From a virus: a DNA stretch of 54,119 nucleotides. The notes under the pieces were generated by a model. It saw only the letters and a program-made list of their open reading frames with translations. It was not told where the DNA came from and ran no database searches. Shown piece after piece: positions 10,631-17,640 of this stretch (its first letter is position 1; each line of letters begins with the position of its first letter). The stretch covers positions 1 to 54,119 of the IMG/VR virus record IMGVR_UViG_3300018080_000222; one strand, 5' to 3'. The position numbers and the translations under genes were made by a program.

Positions 10631-11515
10631 TTAACTCACCGTTTTCTTTTCTCTCTTCTTTGGCTTTTTTGCTTTCCCACCTCTGGACTTACCTAGCGGC
10701 TCCCCGGTATCATCATCTAAAAATGGCTTAGTTTTCACAATAAAATCACCATTCTCGTCCACTGGTCTTCCTTGATTGTCGATAAAATTGCCTTTTCCAT
10801 CAACAAATCGTCCGTTCTCATCAATAAGTTGACCATCTTCGTTAATCAACTGTCCCTTATCGTTGACAAGCCTCCCCGAATCATCGGCGAATCTAAACTT
10901 TCTCAACCATTCGTTCTCAACAAGGCTTGCCTCTGACTGCTGATCGTAACCATATAGAATTCCAGCCAAGACGGTTGCACTATCCACAGCAGCCTGTTCT
11001 GCTTGTCTTGCTTCATAGTCTATAACATCAACAAAAAGAGGCTTATTGTCACCTTGTGTCATCACGCATTTTGTCATAAGAAACTTGAACTTCTTATTGT
11101 CAGCAATCGATTCCATTGTTATAGCGTCAAACTGCGACCGCTTTGCATATAGGGCCATCATGATTTTTCTTTTGGTCCTAATGGCTATAGCGATGTTTCT
11201 CCCCTCTGAGACGGTAAGGCCACCCTTCTTCAGTTCATATTCGAGAGATCGTAGCTCCAACTGCAACGTTAGAAAAGTTTTGGCATCTTCTTCTGTCCAG
11301 ATACCCAGGTCACTGAGGTGCTTGTCAAGTTGCTGCTTCGAGAAAAGCTGGTCACCATCTGAGACACTTTTTCTCATTAGTCTAGTCAATTCGATACTAT
11401 AGACCATCTGAGCTTCTTGTAGTATCTTGTGACCCGGAGTTCTAACAACCAACTTGATATCCTGACCATCAACGTCTACTGTATCTACAACCGTAGTCTC
11501 CACAACATTATCCAT
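10631..11515 (-). CDS. Tail assembly-type protein with D/N-G repeat tail (294 aa)
   Basis: I place the start at ATG 11515 (MDNVVETTV) because GGAG lies 7 bases upstream; it overlaps the previous gene by 8 bases. Residues ~25-110 (PGHKILQEAQMVYSIEL, LSDLGIWTEEDAKTF, LQLELRSLEYELKKGG) share layout with the 361-residue protein two genes upstream (PPTQMEQARSTIVYN, LIDLGQWSDKQEAE). Residues ~225-275 are a tandem ~8-residue repeat of the type DxxGxhhxxxG (GRLVNDKGQLINEDG...). The extreme C terminus is Lys-rich (KAKKPKKREKK). Genes in this slot before a tape measure commonly encode tail assembly chaperones. That role is inferred from position, and I see no slippery heptamer that would indicate a G/GT frameshift. 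Confidence 0.6.
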   Translation of the reverse strand: MDNVVETTVVDTVDVDGQDIKLVVRTPGHKILQEAQMVYSIELTRLMRKSVSDGDQLFSKQQLDKHLSDLGIWTEEDAKTFLTLQLELRSLEYELKKGGLTVSEGRNIAIAIRTKRKIMMALYAKRSQFDAITMESIADNKKFKFLMTKCVMTQGDNKPLFVDVIDYEARQAEQAAVDSATVLAGILYGYDQQSEASLVENEWLRKFRFADDSGRLVNDKGQLINEDGQLIDENGRFVDGKGNFIDNQGRPVDENGDFIVKTKPFLDDDTGEPLGKSRGGKAKKPKKREKKTVS

Positions 11516-11873
11516 CACTTTCTCCTCCAAAACTAATACTATATCCTCGGAAACTGATTTGATGCAAATCAATCTCCATTCCTAAAGCACGCGACTGTGC
11601 GTTCCCTTTATCCAATATGTTCTTGCGAATCTGTTCCCATCTCTTTCTGTTGGCTATTTGTTCCGGACTCAATACATCTTCTGGCAAATTGTGTCCCCAA
11701 AGTTCCTGACCAAAAGTATTCTCGAATTCAGACAATGCAGCTATAAAACAAGTCCGAAACTTTCTTTGCGATATCCTCTTGAGACGGTTCCTGGAATCTT
11801 GGTCAACCCTCTCTTTGTGAACACTCCGCTGTGATCGATTTAGGGCTGCCAATTCTTCTTCTTTACTTGACAT
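11508..11873 (-). CDS. Small tail-module protein, unknown (121 aa)
   Basis: A charged protein of 121 residues starting MSSKEEELAALNRSQ, with GGGAG 7 bases before the ATG. Predicted mostly helical, with FRTCFIAALSEFENTFG in the middle and NRKRWEQIRKNILDKG near the end. It lies 10 bases after the 361-residue protein and overlaps the next gene by 8 bases, so it is part of the same translationally coupled set preceding the tape measure. I do not recognise the family. A tail assembly or connector function is an inference from context. Confidence 0.55.
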   Translation of the reverse strand: MSSKEEELAALNRSQRSVHKERVDQDSRNRLKRISQRKFRTCFIAALSEFENTFGQELWGHNLPEDVLSPEQIANRKRWEQIRKNILDKGNAQSRALGMEIDLHQISFRGYSISFGGESDG

Positions 11874-11883
11874 CGGAATCTCC

Positions 11884-12969
11884 CTATCTACGACGACTGA
11901 TGTCCTTAACCGTTTTTCGCTGCATAGCTGCCAGTTGCTCTCTCATTTCCTGCTGGCTATCTGGCATATCCTGTTCTCGCACCGAACCACATCTTTCCAA
12001 TACCTTTTGTCTAGCTCGTATTTTGGCCCTAGCTCCAGGATCATTCATGTCATACACCCGCTTAGCACCATCTCTATCGGCCATGATGAACTGCTCATTA
12101 CGACCAGGCTTTGTCGGTCCATTAGCCATATTGGCCTTAGACGTTTTGTCGGTCTTTTTGCTTTGCCGCATAAACCAGGAATCTAACAAATCATCATCAT
12201 CTATTACATCTTGTGAAGGTCTTTCATACGCACCATAAACCGAATCATATACGGTAGACCAATAAACCAAATCTCTCTGATTCGGGGACCATAAAGAGAT
12301 ATTGTTGCCGAACAAATCCCCCGTATTTTTGGCGATCTCCCAGTACACCCTCCATGGCTGAGACCTTGCAACCCTACGTATAATCTTAGAAGACATCTTC
12401 GATTTTCTGAAAAAGATATCACATAATTGGGTTATTAGCCCGATGTCGTCACATTGTTCGAAATCATCTATCGTTTCCCAAAATGGCTTACCATCTTCTG
12501 CCTCAGCAATGCGACTAATCAGATATCGCTGCTGACTAATAAGAGCATGGGCCTCTGCACTATTTTGGGTTAACTCCTGTCTATTCGATAATCTTTCTAC
12601 CAACGCAGCTTCAGCACGACGCAATAGAGACCGTGTTTTCTCCAACTTGGTCATATCGAACAAGAAATCAAGCAGCCCCAGCCTTATCTTATATATGTCG
12701 TCTTGCAAACCTGATATCTCGGCTTCCTGCTTATCACTCCATTGTCCCAAGTCAATTAGCTGTTGTATTATGTCAGCCTCACACGACAATCCAAGTATCA
12801 GTGCTTTCTGACATTCTGTATTATATACAATGGTTGACCTAGCCTGTTCCATCTGGGTGGGAGGACGTAAAAGGAGTGAAAGTTCGGTGCCACTCTTGGT
12901 AGTTACAAATGCCGGGGTATTACTCCAGCTAATAGTAGCGATTAATCGTTCTATTTCACCGTTATCCAT
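11884..12969 (-). CDS. Tail assembly-type protein (361 aa)
   Basis: First gene of the set leading to the tape measure, 361 residues, starting MDNGEIERLIATIS. Residues ~25-110 have the layout seen in the 294-residue protein downstream (TECQKALILGL, DLGQWSDKQEAEISGL, DDIYKIRLGLLDFLFD), suggesting the two are paralogues. The middle (SQPWRVYWEIAKNTG, LSLWSPNQRDLVYW) is Trp-rich, and the C terminus is basic (RRR). A TGGTGTATAA promoter-like motif lies about 60 bases upstream and a strong terminator closes the preceding unit. A tail chaperone-like or tail completion role is possible. I cannot name the family. Confidence 0.55.
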   Translation of the reverse strand: MDNGEIERLIATISWSNTPAFVTTKSGTELSLLLRPPTQMEQARSTIVYNTECQKALILGLSCEADIIQQLIDLGQWSDKQEAEISGLQDDIYKIRLGLLDFLFDMTKLEKTRSLLRRAEAALVERLSNRQELTQNSAEAHALISQQRYLISRIAEAEDGKPFWETIDDFEQCDDIGLITQLCDIFFRKSKMSSKIIRRVARSQPWRVYWEIAKNTGDLFGNNISLWSPNQRDLVYWSTVYDSVYGAYERPSQDVIDDDDLLDSWFMRQSKKTDKTSKANMANGPTKPGRNEQFIMADRDGAKRVYDMNDPGARAKIRARQKVLERCGSVREQDMPDSQQEMREQLAAMQRKTVKDISRRR

Positions 12970-13028
12970 GTTTTTCCCAGTCCCAAATCAACAAGGCACT
13001 GTCTGTCCCTACCACTTCTGTCCACAGG

Positions 13029-13039
13029 TTTATACACCA
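13029..13039 (-). promoter_or_regulatory. TGGTGTATAA-class promoter-like motif
   Basis: On the minus strand this reads TGGTGTATAAA, one of eight intergenic copies of the same motif in this window. It follows the terminator at 13075-13105 and precedes the tail gene set starting at 12969, so it is well placed to start that unit. There is no recognisable -35 element 16-18 bases upstream. Confidence 0.55.
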
Positions 13040-13074
13040 TTGTTATTCTAGGAAATAGGGGCCAACTAACCAAT

Positions 13075-13105
13075 AAAAAAAGGCCGACAGCTTTCGCCAT
13101 CGGCC
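13075..13105 (-). terminator. Rho-independent terminator
   Basis: On the minus strand a GGCCGA/TCGGCC stem, extended by an inner GC pair and a GAAA-type loop, is followed by a run of seven T. It closes the unit carrying the 182-residue structural gene at 13128-13676. Confidence 0.9.
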
Positions 13106-13127
13106 CAATGGGTATCAATTTAGCCTA

Positions 13128-13676
13128 TTAGAATCGGCCCTGATCTGTTACCTCGGTTGGGATACAAGTGACAATTGCCAACAGTTCCACGGGAGTTGAT
13201 CCTGCGACCCCGATAGCGTCCTTAGCCTGAGCAGATAGGGTAGCCCTCAAGGAACCTCCCTTTGGAACGGCCACGTAAGTCTGGTCTAGGCTTAAATTGA
13301 AAAGACCACTGGCATTGGAAGGTGCACGAAGTAGCAGCTTGTCGGTACTGGATACCGATCCAGAAGCATCCTGCGTCACCACTGTATTCCACGAAGCACT
13401 AGATGGTTGTGTCGGAGACGTATCTTTCGTAGTTGAGCTTTGTAAAGCTACAGTGAGATTTGATCCACTGCCACTGAAACCAGCACCGGATACAGAAACA
13501 CATTGCACTTCAAAATCAAGTACCTTGATCGGAAATGGACAATTCTTGTTGTAATAGTTCTCAGTATCAGTTGTTGCTGACCCAGAGACAGCCGTTACCG
13601 ATAGCGTTTTATACATCTTGATCGGCTTTGGCGACGGATTCCGATTTGCTCCCCAAGTGTCTGTTACGAGTGTCAT
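13128..13676 (-). CDS. Putative virion structural protein (182 aa)
   Basis: I choose ATG 13676 (MTLVTDTWGANRN) because a perfect GGAGG lies 7 bases before it; the longer frame to 13721 has no such site. The protein is Ser/Thr-rich and beta-type, with few charged residues (NLTVALQSSTT, LSLDQTYVAVPKGGSLRATL), which suits a capsid-decoration, minor tail or fibre component. It is a single-gene unit, with a TGGTGTATAA motif upstream and a terminator downstream, which suggests separate and perhaps strong late expression. I do not recognise a family. Confidence 0.6.
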   Translation of the reverse strand: MTLVTDTWGANRNPSPKPIKMYKTLSVTAVSGSATTDTENYYNKNCPFPIKVLDFEVQCVSVSGAGFSGSGSNLTVALQSSTTKDTSPTQPSSASWNTVVTQDASGSVSSTDKLLLRAPSNASGLFNLSLDQTYVAVPKGGSLRATLSAQAKDAIGVAGSTPVELLAIVTCIPTEVTDQGRF

Positions 13677-13754
13677 AGCACTACCTCCATCAAAAGATAA
13701 GGCCAAAGGGATTCCGGCCACGCAACCGAAGGCCCAGTGGATTCACCTGTTCTG

Positions 13755-13765
13755 GTTATACACCA
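13755..13765 (-). promoter_or_regulatory. TGGTGTATAA-class promoter-like motif
   Basis: Reads TGGTGTATAAC on the minus strand, ~80 bases before the start of the 182-residue structural gene. Same class as the sites at 49842, 46532, 42009, 28795, 27993, 24607 and 13029. Confidence 0.55.
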
Positions 13766-13857
13766 AATGGAGGTTTAAATGGAGTGTTTTATTGTCCATG
13801 GTGACATTTAATTCGCCACAGTTCAGTTGGAGGTGAACCATGTCTAATCATGGGATA

Positions 13858-14046
13858 CTAACTCCTATGTGTCGGCCATCTATCCGGATCAATCCGCCTA
13901 AGCTGTCGGACGGCCATAATCCGCTGGCATTCGTGAATGCTGCGACGAAAATCATCTATATCATCTGGATGTGTCGGCGTGAGTTTCACGAAATGATTCC
14001 AGGCAGATATGAGATTGTCGGAAATTTCTTGTTCTATCTTACACAT
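13858..14046 (-). CDS. Small conserved-looking phage protein (62 aa)
   Basis: A 62-residue protein beginning MCKIEQEISD. The core HPDDIDDFRRSIHECQR, followed by RRIDPDRWP, is a charged helical pattern of a kind I associate with short phage and prophage proteins, although I cannot attach a family name. A GGAG site 8 bases upstream lies only a few bases after the 3' end of tRNA-Gly, so the transcript probably passes from tRNA to this gene. Function unknown. Confidence 0.6.
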   Translation of the reverse strand: MCKIEQEISDNLISAWNHFVKLTPTHPDDIDDFRRSIHECQRIMAVRQLRRIDPDRWPTHRS

Positions 14047-14059
14047 TAAACATCTCCGA

Positions 14060-14132
14060 AGTCGCCATTCGGATTTGCACCGAGACCCCCTGGTTGGAAA
14101 CCAGGAATGCTGCTGTTAAACACCACGGCGAC
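14060..14132 (-). tRNA. tRNA-Gly (anticodon TCC)
   Basis: A full cloverleaf reads on the minus strand: acceptor GTCGCCG pairs with TGGCGAC, anticodon stem CCTGG/CCAGG, loop TTTCCAA with anticodon TCC. The T loop is TGCAAAT, with G instead of the usual T at position 55, and the D stem is weak. No CCA is encoded. It ends 13 bases before the next CDS and starts 3 bases after tRNA-His. Confidence 0.8.
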
Positions 14133-14135
14133 GAA

Positions 14136-14207
14136 TACCAGCGACAGGAGTCGAACCTGCATTACCTGGTCCACAGCCAAGCGTTCTACCGTTAAACTAC
14201 GCCAACC
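14136..14207 (-). tRNA. tRNA-His (anticodon GTG)
   Basis: Minus-strand cloverleaf with anticodon stem CTTGG/CCAGG, loop CTGTGGA (GTG) and T arm GCAGG-TTCGACT-CCTGT. A G precedes the acceptor stem, as expected for histidine tRNA. The outer four acceptor pairs are all G-T wobbles and the discriminator base reads A rather than C, so the acceptor stem is unusually weak. Confidence 0.75.
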
Positions 14208-14238
14208 ACTACAACCGACTTTCGAGACCAATCCCAGT

Positions 14239-14421
14239 TTACTGTCTCCCAAAGACAGATGGTGAGTCCCCACATCTGATACATCGTTTCATAAAATGTG
14301 TATTGTTACCCCAACGGTCATGTTCAACCAGAGTATGGGGCTCAGCATAACTGTGACCCAAGACCCAACACACCGCACGACGCAACCAGTACCTTAAATT
14401 CCTTGGCGGTATTCTTTTCAT
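14239..14421 (-). CDS. Small zinc-motif protein (60 aa)
   Basis: A 60-residue basic protein starting MKRIPPRNLRYWLRR. It has C18 and H23 (CWVLGH) and a later CIRC pair, a possible single zinc-binding site. Its ATG overlaps the TGA of the HNH gene upstream (ATGA), indicating translational coupling. It lies just before the His/Gly tRNA pair. Function unknown. Confidence 0.6.
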   Translation of the reverse strand: MKRIPPRNLRYWLRRAVCWVLGHSYAEPHTLVEHDRWGNNTHFMKRCIRCGDSPSVFGRQ

Positions 14422-15014
14422 TTCTTATCTCCTGTCTGATTAATTTCCATAATCTTTTTTAATTCATCTCTCGGGGTTAGACTGGATGACCTATAAACCC
14501 ATCCGTCATTAGTCAGCAATAGGTGTCTAATCGCATGGTGATTGTGGCACAGAATCTCTAGGTTGGCTATGTTATTGTTGTTTTTATCCCCATCTATATG
14601 GTGAACCACCAACATATATCTATGTTTAACACCACAATCCGAACATTGGTTAGGGAGCATCCGATACGCAATATCTCGATAATTAGATGGACTTACCGGG
14701 TTATAGTGTCGTGGATGTATGTCAGAACAACTACCCAAAAAGCTTTGTGCATAATCTTTACACCGTCTGCTACAAAAGGTTTTGCCGTGCTTAGAGTTTT
14801 TAAGCTTATTGGGGGTGCGGCTAAATGGTTTTCCACAATTATCGCAGACAACAACAATCCTGTTTCTGCGACCGATATTAGAACAATTGTGTGAGCAATA
14901 TTTTGGCTGCGGTCTTGTATCAGAGACCAATCTCTCCACAAATTCTAAGCCACAGGTTTGACACACATATATCTTCCCACGACGTTTGTGTCCATATTTG
15001 TCTGTAAAGGTCAT
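14418..15014 (-). CDS. Free-standing HNH endonuclease with zinc ribbons (198 aa)
   Basis: The start is placed at ATG 15014 (MTFTDKYGHKRRG), with GGAGG 8 bases upstream; a longer frame would run back into tRNA-Ala. Two N-terminal zinc modules are visible (CQTC...CSHNC and CDNC...CSRRC), then a C-terminal HNH domain with CSDC, VVHHIDGDKNNN, NLEILCHNHH. The IDGDKxNNxxxNLxxLCxxHH signature is classic for phage HNH enzymes. It lies between tRNA-Ala and a small gene pair, so it may be a homing insertion in the tRNA-containing operon. Confidence 0.85.
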   Translation of the reverse strand: MTFTDKYGHKRRGKIYVCQTCGLEFVERLVSDTRPQPKYCSHNCSNIGRRNRIVVVCDNCGKPFSRTPNKLKNSKHGKTFCSRRCKDYAQSFLGSCSDIHPRHYNPVSPSNYRDIAYRMLPNQCSDCGVKHRYMLVVHHIDGDKNNNNIANLEILCHNHHAIRHLLLTNDGWVYRSSSLTPRDELKKIMEINQTGDKK

Positions 15015-15028
15015 ACAGTTACCTCCAC

Positions 15029-15100
15029 TGGAAGCATTCGGATTCGAACCGAAATCTCCTGCGTGCAAAGCAGGCGTGTTCCCATTATCACTATGCCCCC
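15029..15100 (-). tRNA. tRNA-Ala (anticodon TGC)
   Basis: On the minus strand acceptor GGGGGCA pairs with TGCTTCC, anticodon stem CCTGC/GCAGG encloses TTTGCAC (TGC), and the T arm is TTCGG-TTCGAAT-CCGAA. The D stem has only three good pairs. The first base is shared with the stop codon of the upstream 155-residue gene, and the discriminator is A. Confidence 0.9.
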
Positions 15101-15567
15101 TAATCTAACTGAATCTTTCTTTTCAGGTCATAACCAATCGCCTTCTTCTCCGGTTCGTGCTCCGGAGGTGGAGACTCGTGATCGTCTGGCGGGTCATCTG
15201 TAGAGGTATAAGAATTAGTATTAGCAGCACCAGTTAGCTCTGGACTGGGCAAATATTCAAATGAATCACCCGGCTGTGACATCATGAATTTGACGGCACT
15301 CCCATGCATTTTGTATATCTTGCCAGGAGGCACATAGTCACTAGCGATAATTTTAATACCACATATCATCATCGTTGTTCGCGAATGTTCGACCACAGCA
15401 CTGCCAGGCCAGTCGTTACGCTGCCTCAATTGAAAAGTTATGTGCTCAAAATCACCGCCCCATACCAAAAGCGTATCTACGGGATTGATATTGCCGTCCT
15501 GGTGGTGTACTTCAGCAATTATTTTCATAACATCATCAAGACTGACGACATGTTTATCTTTGTCCAT
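15100..15567 (-). CDS. Hypothetical protein with acidic Pro-rich tail (155 aa)
   Basis: A 155-residue protein starting MDKDKHVVSLDDVMK. Residues ~1-105 look globular (LLVWGGDFEHITF, MMICGIKIIASDYV), and the tail is Pro/Glu/Asp-rich (DDPPDDHESPPPEHEPE). Its TAG stop overlaps the first base of tRNA-Ala, so coding and tRNA sequence share one transcript. The family is not recognised. Confidence 0.55.
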   Translation of the reverse strand: MDKDKHVVSLDDVMKIIAEVHHQDGNINPVDTLLVWGGDFEHITFQLRQRNDWPGSAVVEHSRTTMMICGIKIIASDYVPPGKIYKMHGSAVKFMMSQPGDSFEYLPSPELTGAANTNSYTSTDDPPDDHESPPPEHEPEKKAIGYDLKRKIQLD

Positions 15568-15577
15568 ACTTCAATCC

Positions 15578-15895
15578 TTATCGAGACAGTCGTTTTAGCA
15601 TCTCTTGATACTCCTTACGGAGTTTTTCCAGTACCGCCTTCACTTCTTTGCGCCCATGTTCCAATCCTTCGTTATACCAGATTTTATTAGTCGCAGAAGT
15701 TTTTCCACCACACCTAGAACACCGGTAATCACGAATTAATTGTTTCCCTTCTACCGGTATCGGTTGGAAATCGTGAGGTCCCCTGCAACTCCTCAGCTTA
15801 GCCTGATTGGCCTTAACATCCCTCCATATCTGATCTACAGTTTCAGGTTCCACGTCAGCAAACTCCAATATCTCTTCGATATCATTTAGGTTCAC
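15578..15895 (-). CDS. Small zinc-ribbon protein (105 aa)
   Basis: Starts at GTG 15895 with GGAG ~10 bases upstream and overlaps the end of the glycosylase-like gene by 14 bases. Residues 1-30 are acidic helical, a C37/H41 and CSRC group suggests one zinc site (CRGPHDF, RCSRCGGK), and the C-terminal 30 residues are a charged helix likely to form coiled coil (EVKAVLEKLRKEYQEMLK). Function unknown. The zinc-plus-coil layout suits a small nucleic-acid- or protein-binding factor. Confidence 0.55.
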   Translation of the reverse strand: MNLNDIEEILEFADVEPETVDQIWRDVKANQAKLRSCRGPHDFQPIPVEGKQLIRDYRCSRCGGKTSATNKIWYNEGLEHGRKEVKAVLEKLRKEYQEMLKRLSR

Positions 15896-16310
15896 CTTGG
15901 GTTATCTCCGCTTTTCTTATTGGCCAAACATATGGCAACTGGTCCGTTTCGCTCCACCCAAATTGTCCATACCACTCATGGTTCTTGCGCAATAAATTCG
16001 ACCTATGAGAAGCATGGAATTTTTCATTCCCGAACCACGGTGGCATCTCAACTGGTTCTGTTACTTCTGCAATCTGCATCGTATTGTTATATCCACGTCG
16101 AATCCACTCATGGATACACTTATTCATGTACAGCCGCAATGCATTCTCGTATCCCCACCACATTAAAACGGCAGGGTGATTTGCCCACCGACTACCGTGG
16201 ACAAGAGTATTAATAATCTGCATGGCTTCTACTCTTTGCTTACCAAGCCTTTTATAATCAAGACATTGCACACTCTTGCCAAAATTGGCATATGGAAGAA
16301 AAGTTTGCAT
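15882..16310 (-). CDS. MSMEG_6728 / pyrimidine-dimer glycosylase-like protein (142 aa)
   Basis: The start is set at ATG 16310 (MQTFLPYANF), which has GGAG 6 bases upstream; the in-frame TTG further up is unlikely. The N terminus MQTFLPYANFGKSVQCLD, followed by YKRLGKQRVEAMQI and HPAVLMWWGYENAL, matches my memory of the MSMEG_6728 family, which some databases group with pyrimidine-dimer DNA glycosylases. If so it may act in DNA repair, but direct activity is not established for this branch. It follows tRNA-Asn by 15 bases and is co-directional. Confidence 0.7.
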   Translation of the reverse strand: MQTFLPYANFGKSVQCLDYKRLGKQRVEAMQIINTLVHGSRWANHPAVLMWWGYENALRLYMNKCIHEWIRRGYNNTMQIAEVTEPVEMPPWFGNEKFHASHRSNLLRKNHEWYGQFGWSETDQLPYVWPIRKAEITQGEPK

Positions 16311-16324
16311 CTTATTCTCCAAAA

Positions 16325-16397
16325 CTTACCCGATGGGATTCGAACCCATGACCTAACGGTTAACAGCCGTTCGCTCTGGCCCCTGAGCTACGGGCAA
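16325..16397 (-). tRNA. tRNA-Asn (anticodon GTT)
   Basis: On the minus strand acceptor TTGCCCG pairs with CGGGTAA, anticodon stem AACGG/CCGTT encloses CTGTTAA (GTT), and the T arm is ATGGG-TTCGAAT-CCCAT. The discriminator is G and no CCA is encoded. It sits 4 bases after one gene and 15 bases before the next. Confidence 0.93.
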
Positions 16398-16400
16398 GGT

Positions 16401-16649
16401 CTAGTCGTCATCTGGCCAATTCCTATCAATTTGTTCCTGGGCAAAACTTCCAGGACGCCTCGCGATACCTGCCCCCGGCATGGATGACTCCAGAGCTATA
16501 CAGGCAGCTATGTCACACCTTTTGGAGCACACCGGACCACCGTAGAAGTTCATGGGGAGCCTATCACCTGTGTCAGGATGCAAAACAACTCCACCAGATG
16601 TTTTCTTAAGCAAACGTTCACAATAACGACATCGAACTTCATCATCCAT
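16401..16649 (-). CDS. Small cysteine-rich protein (82 aa)
   Basis: The start is set at ATG 16649 (MDDEVRCRYCERLL), overlapping the end of the DUF4326-SLOG gene by 8 bases. A treble-clef-like cysteine set is visible: CRYC near residue 7 and VCSKRCDIAAC near residue 48, probably one zinc site. The rest is short and Pro/Gly-rich. It ends 4 bases before tRNA-Asn. Function unknown. Confidence 0.6.
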   Translation of the reverse strand: MDDEVRCRYCERLLKKTSGGVVLHPDTGDRLPMNFYGGPVCSKRCDIAACIALESSMPGAGIARRPGSFAQEQIDRNWPDDD

Positions 16650-17274
16650 CGATAATCTCCACAGTAATCCCTCGCTTCTTCGCTTCCCGGACAATATGCT
16701 TCGTGCCCTTTGATTTCGACATATCATCATGGAAGGCGATAAGCAAATCTGGTTTCGTATTCAACATCCTAATGTTCCTTTTGGGTCCTGCTGCTTTACC
16801 ATATTTCTTCCACGCTGCCGGGAATTCAACCACCTCTAATCCGATATCCAGAGCAACTTCGCGAGCGATCAAGTCAGCCCCTTCGCACCCACCCTCGATC
16901 ACAGTGGTGATATGTGGCAACTCAAGTAATCTCTTACGTATAGTTGGGATATCTTTCCAGTCCCGCGAGCCACATACAATAACCTTCATGTTTCCATCCA
17001 AGTATTCGACGATCACATCTCCGTGACACGCCTTGGGTTTACAAAAACATCCGAGTCTTTTGCCTCTGAGTAATTCGATACGTGCAACAAACTCTGGATC
17101 AACCCGTAGCCGTTGATAAAAGTAATCACGATATAACTCAATTACTCGCTCTCTGCCGCCATCCTTACCTATGGCAAACGGATTTCCAAAGTATCCATCA
17201 TCACCATCCCTCGCCCGGCCAACATAAACATCGCACTTATTGGTCCGTATGTTGACTACCGTGGTTTTCCCCAT
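16642..17274 (-). CDS. DUF4326 - SLOG (DUF2493, YspA-like) fusion protein (210 aa)
   Basis: Two domains are readable. Residues ~1-92 match DUF4326: VYVGRARDG, GNPFAIGKDGGRERVIELYR, then LRGKRLGCFCKPKACHGDVI. Residues ~95-210 match the DUF2493/YspA branch of the SLOG superfamily (nucleotide-binding Rossmann-like): VIVCGSRDW, VIEGGCEGADLIA, WKKYGKAAGPKRN and LLIAF, ending in GT..IVREAKKRGI. SLOG proteins bind or process nucleotide ligands, and DUF4326 has a conserved Cys-His site. I know both as common separate phage proteins; a fusion suggests they act on the same small molecule. The exact reaction is unknown. Confidence 0.85.
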   Translation of the reverse strand: MGKTTVVNIRTNKCDVYVGRARDGDDGYFGNPFAIGKDGGRERVIELYRDYFYQRLRVDPEFVARIELLRGKRLGCFCKPKACHGDVIVEYLDGNMKVIVCGSRDWKDIPTIRKRLLELPHITTVIEGGCEGADLIAREVALDIGLEVVEFPAAWKKYGKAAGPKRNIRMLNTKPDLLIAFHDDMSKSKGTKHIVREAKKRGITVEIIDG

Positions 17275-17470
17275 CTATTTCTCTCTTGGCCAAGACTAAT
17301 ACGTCTATATAACCGATGTTTTCTCGATCCCACTCCTGATGCATCTCAGGACGACCAGCGAGATATCCTGCGACTAAATCATGACACTTCTCGTTACAAC
17401 GAATAGTGTCCGGATCATTCAAGCAGGATAATCCCCATCTTACCCACCCCGACTTCTGAAACAATGGCAT
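17237..17470 (-). CDS. Hypothetical protein (77 aa)
   Basis: I choose ATG 17470 (MPLFQKSGW) because a GGGGGTGG site lies just upstream; the longer frame would start inside the terminator at 17500-17524. The protein has CNEKCHD and LAGRPEMHQEW motifs, with two or three cysteines possibly binding metal. It is the first gene after the putative attenuator and overlaps the DUF4326-SLOG gene by 38 bases. Function unknown. Confidence 0.55.
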   Translation of the reverse strand: MPLFQKSGWVRWGLSCLNDPDTIRCNEKCHDLVAGYLAGRPEMHQEWDRENIGYIDVLVLAKREIDGENHGSQHTDQ

Positions 17471-17499
17471 GATCCACCCCCTATGTCCGATATACCAAC

Positions 17500-17524
17500 A
17501 AAAAAACCCGTGATTTCTCACGGG
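17500..17524 (-). terminator. Rho-independent terminator within a leader region
   Basis: The minus strand has CCCGTGA-loop-TCACGGG followed by seven T. It lies downstream of a 22-codon open frame and upstream of the 77-residue gene, so it would stop or attenuate transcription from the promoter at 17641-17668. Confidence 0.9.
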
Positions 17525-17555
17525 TAAAGTCCTCGATTCTCATGGGACCTTACCC
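17522..17555 (-). promoter_or_regulatory. Leader hairpin overlapping the terminator stem (candidate anti-terminator)
   Basis: On the minus strand GGGTAAGGTCC pairs with GGACTTTACCC (11 pairs, one G-T) around a 12-base loop. Its 5' arm contains the stop codon of the leader peptide (17550-17552), and its 3' arm shares three bases (17522-17524) with the terminator stem. The two stems therefore compete partly. A regulatory role is inferred. Confidence 0.5.
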
Positions 17556-17618
17556 AGGCGCGCACCAACCCCCAGCGGCATTATGATTGGGTACATTTGG
17601 TCTGCATAAGGTTCTCAT
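17550..17618 (-). CDS. Putative 22-aa leader peptide
   Basis: ATG 17618 has GGAGG 8 bases upstream and lies 23 bases after the -10 of the promoter at 17641-17668. The frame reads MRTLCRPNVPNHNAAGGWCAPG and ends in TAA inside the 5' arm of the hairpin at 17522-17555. Position suggests a leader peptide controlling termination. A free small protein with two cysteines is the alternative. There is no run of one amino acid that would name an inducing signal. Confidence 0.5.
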   Translation of the reverse strand: MRTLCRPNVPNHNAAGGWCAPG

Positions 17619-17640
17619 ACGTCGTTCCTCCGGATGTTAT

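Noticed and set aside
10631-12969. Programmed -1 frameshift for tail chaperones
   Set aside because: No slippery heptamer was found at the gene overlaps and each frame has its own ribosome site.
13789-13851. Possible 20-codon ORF (MIRHGSPPTELWRIKCHHGQ) with an AGGAG upstream
   Set aside because: The site spacing is long (10 bases), the frame is very short and it lies between a stop codon and a promoter-like motif, so it may arise by chance.
14046-14273. Open frame across the tRNA-Gly/His pair on the minus strand
   Set aside because: It overlaps two tRNAs and has no good ribosome site; it is a shadow frame.
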